From Bacillota bacterium (GTDB taxonomy: Bacteria > Bacillota > Clostridia > Acetivibrionales > DSM-1351), in contig JAEZIV010000124.1 of the NCBI GenBank assembly GCA_023436515.1, positions 1 to 12,858 on the forward strand: 12,858 nucleotides of DNA, read 5' to 3'. The position numbers and the translations under genes were made by a program. This document shows, piece by piece, positions 11,724 through 12,858 of this stretch. The notes beneath the pieces were generated by a model, which saw only the letters and a list, made by a program, of their open reading frames with translations, was not told the origin of the DNA and did not search any database. Each line of letters begins with the position of its first letter. Position 1 is the stretch's first letter.

Positions 11724-12858
11724 ATGGATTTACTAATGATGGTATTGCTATTAATGGTTTGCTTATTGCTATCAAACATTATTAGCCACTACATACCGTC
11801 TATTCCTACTGCATTAACTCAAATTGCACTTGGCTTAATTATTGCACTTGTATATAGAAATTCTATATTGCAAATAGAAGCACATTGGTTTTTGCTGCTA
11901 TTTGTTGCTCCTATCCTATACAACGATGGCAGACATTTTCCCCGTGAGGAATTATGGAAGATGAGAGGAGGAATCTTTGGTAATGCACTTGTCCTTGTCA
12001 TTCTGACGACCATTGGGGGCGGATATTTTGTTCATTGGATGATACCGAGTATTCCGCTTGCAGCAGCCTTTGCTCTAATGGCCATTTTATCGCCGACTGA
12101 CCCTGTAGCTGTGAATGGAATTGCAAGGCGTATTCATATTCCTGAAAGGATTTTAAATCTTGTTAGGGGAGAATCCTTAATAAATGACGCATCCGGCCTA
12201 GTTGCTTTTACTTATGCAGTAACAGCCGTAGTAACAGGCTATTTTTCATTAAGAGAAGCGATATTAAATTTTACATATGTATTCTTAGCTGGAGCAATCC
12301 TAGGGTTGGTTCTTGGTTTTCTCGTATCCTTTATACGGTTTATCCTACATAAACAAGGTATAAACGATGTGGTTTTTCATTCGTTATTACGAATTTTGAC
12401 TCCCTTTATAGTCTATATTATTACAGAAGAGCTTTTACATGCATCAGGGATTATTGCTGTAGTAGTAGCCGGTATTGTCAATTCCTTAGTGAGAGAAAGG
12501 ACAGAGACCAAGACGGCTGAGGAGCATGTACTTACAGAGAACCTTTGGTCTATTATTTTATTCGTTTTAAACGGCATTGTTTTTCTACTATTAGGATTAA
12601 ATATTCCTTTATCAATGAGTGAGACTGTAGCCAATCCTAGAATCGGGAATTTGCAAGCAGTGGCATATGTTATTGCAATAGGGGTTGCTATTTTTGGAAT
12701 ACGTTTTGTTTGGTCATATTTATTTTCTAAACACGAATATAAGGTTGCGAAAACAAAGGATGCTGTTAAGCCGAGCGCAAAGCAGGCCTTGATTATCAGT
12801 TTAACAGGTGTTCGTGGTACGGTTACCATGGCGGGCATTTTGACCATTCCATTTATTC
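11724..12858 (+). CDS. Na+/H+ antiporter, CPA1/NhaP type (5' part)
   Basis: This open frame runs from ATG 11724 off the right edge, so 378 residues are visible; the C-terminal end is missing. It is a polytopic membrane protein with many hydrophobic segments. Recognisable CPA1 motifs are SPTDPVAV at 123-130 (the TDP unwound-helix motif of the ion site), GESLINDASGLV at 149-160 with the Asn154-Asp155 pair typical of electroneutral exchangers, and TGVRGTVTMA at 361-370. The product should expel Na+ (or Li+/K+) in exchange for protons for pH and salt homeostasis, and may continue into a cytoplasmic C-terminal domain as in NhaK/NhaG-like proteins. The start is supported by AGAGGAG at 11710-11716; an ATG at 11719 in another frame stops after five codons. 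A terminator separates it from the MerR gene, so regulation by that protein is unproven. Confidence 0.9.
   Translation, partial: MDLLMMVLLLMVCLLLSNIISHYIPSIPTALTQIALGLIIALVYRNSILQIEAHWFLLLFVAPILYNDGRHFPREELWKMRGGIFGNALVLVILTTIGGGYFVHWMIPSIPLAAAFALMAILSPTDPVAVNGIARRIHIPERILNLVRGESLINDASGLVAFTYAVTAVVTGYFSLREAILNFTYVFLAGAILGLVLGFLVSFIRFILHKQGINDVVFHSLLRILTPFIVYIITEELLHASGIIAVVVAGIVNSLVRERTETKTAEEHVLTENLWSIILFVLNGIVFLLLGLNIPLSMSETVANPRIGNLQAVAYVIAIGVAIFGIRFVWSYLFSKHEYKVAKTKDAVKPSAKQALIISLTGVRGTVTMAGILTIPFI

Noticed and set aside
12413..12847. 144-codon open frame on the minus strand
   Set aside because: Antisense to the antiporter, whose + strand translation carries clear CPA1 motifs throughout.

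Overview
The window looks like a chromosomal segment of a low-GC Gram-positive anaerobe of the Clostridia. A Ruminiclostridium-like relative is plausible, but that is inference. The evidence is a complete walRK/yycHI/yycJ/rlmH essential-gene cluster, AGGGGTG and GGTG-type ribosome binding sites, frequent TTG starts and AT-rich extended -10 promoters. Nearly every gene is on the + strand.

Layout: (1) 1-755 is the 3' part of a PglF/CapD-type nucleotide-sugar 4,6-dehydratase. (2) 926-8817 is the cell-wall stress cluster: response regulator walR, sensor kinase walK, an uncharacterised secreted protein (3685-4167), the WalK accessory proteins yycH and yycI, murA (first committed step of peptidoglycan synthesis), and the MBL-fold protein yycJ/walJ. 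(3) 9024-9503 is rlmH, the 23S rRNA pseudouridine-1915 methyltransferase. (4) 9504-10215 is a small insert carrying a two-gene toxin-antitoxin module: a DUF2281-like antitoxin overlapping a Doc/Fic toxin, with its own promoter and terminator. (5) 10237-10497 is non-coding. (6) 10498-11457 is a MerR-family regulator with a GyrI-like effector domain, closed by a strong terminator. (7) 11724 to the end is the 5' part of a CPA1/NhaP-type Na+/H+ antiporter.

How it works together: WalK senses the envelope state and phosphorylates WalR. YycH and YycI are membrane-anchored partners of WalK. YycJ and MurA link the cluster to wall metabolism. A perfect WalR-box (TGTAAT-N5-TGTAAC) lies between walK and the secreted protein/yycH/yycI group, so WalR probably controls the genes for its own kinase's accessory proteins. 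A one-mismatch box lies upstream of walR.

The most interesting observation is a 21-bp direct repeat (19/21 identical). One copy is the last codons and stop of rlmH (9485-9505); the other lies 731 bp downstream (10216-10236), and the toxin-antitoxin module sits exactly between them. Both mismatches are synonymous in the rlmH frame. The 3' end of rlmH (orfX) is the attachment site of staphylococcal SCC/SCCmec elements, so this looks like a recombinase-less, SCC-like mini-insertion in a clostridial genome.
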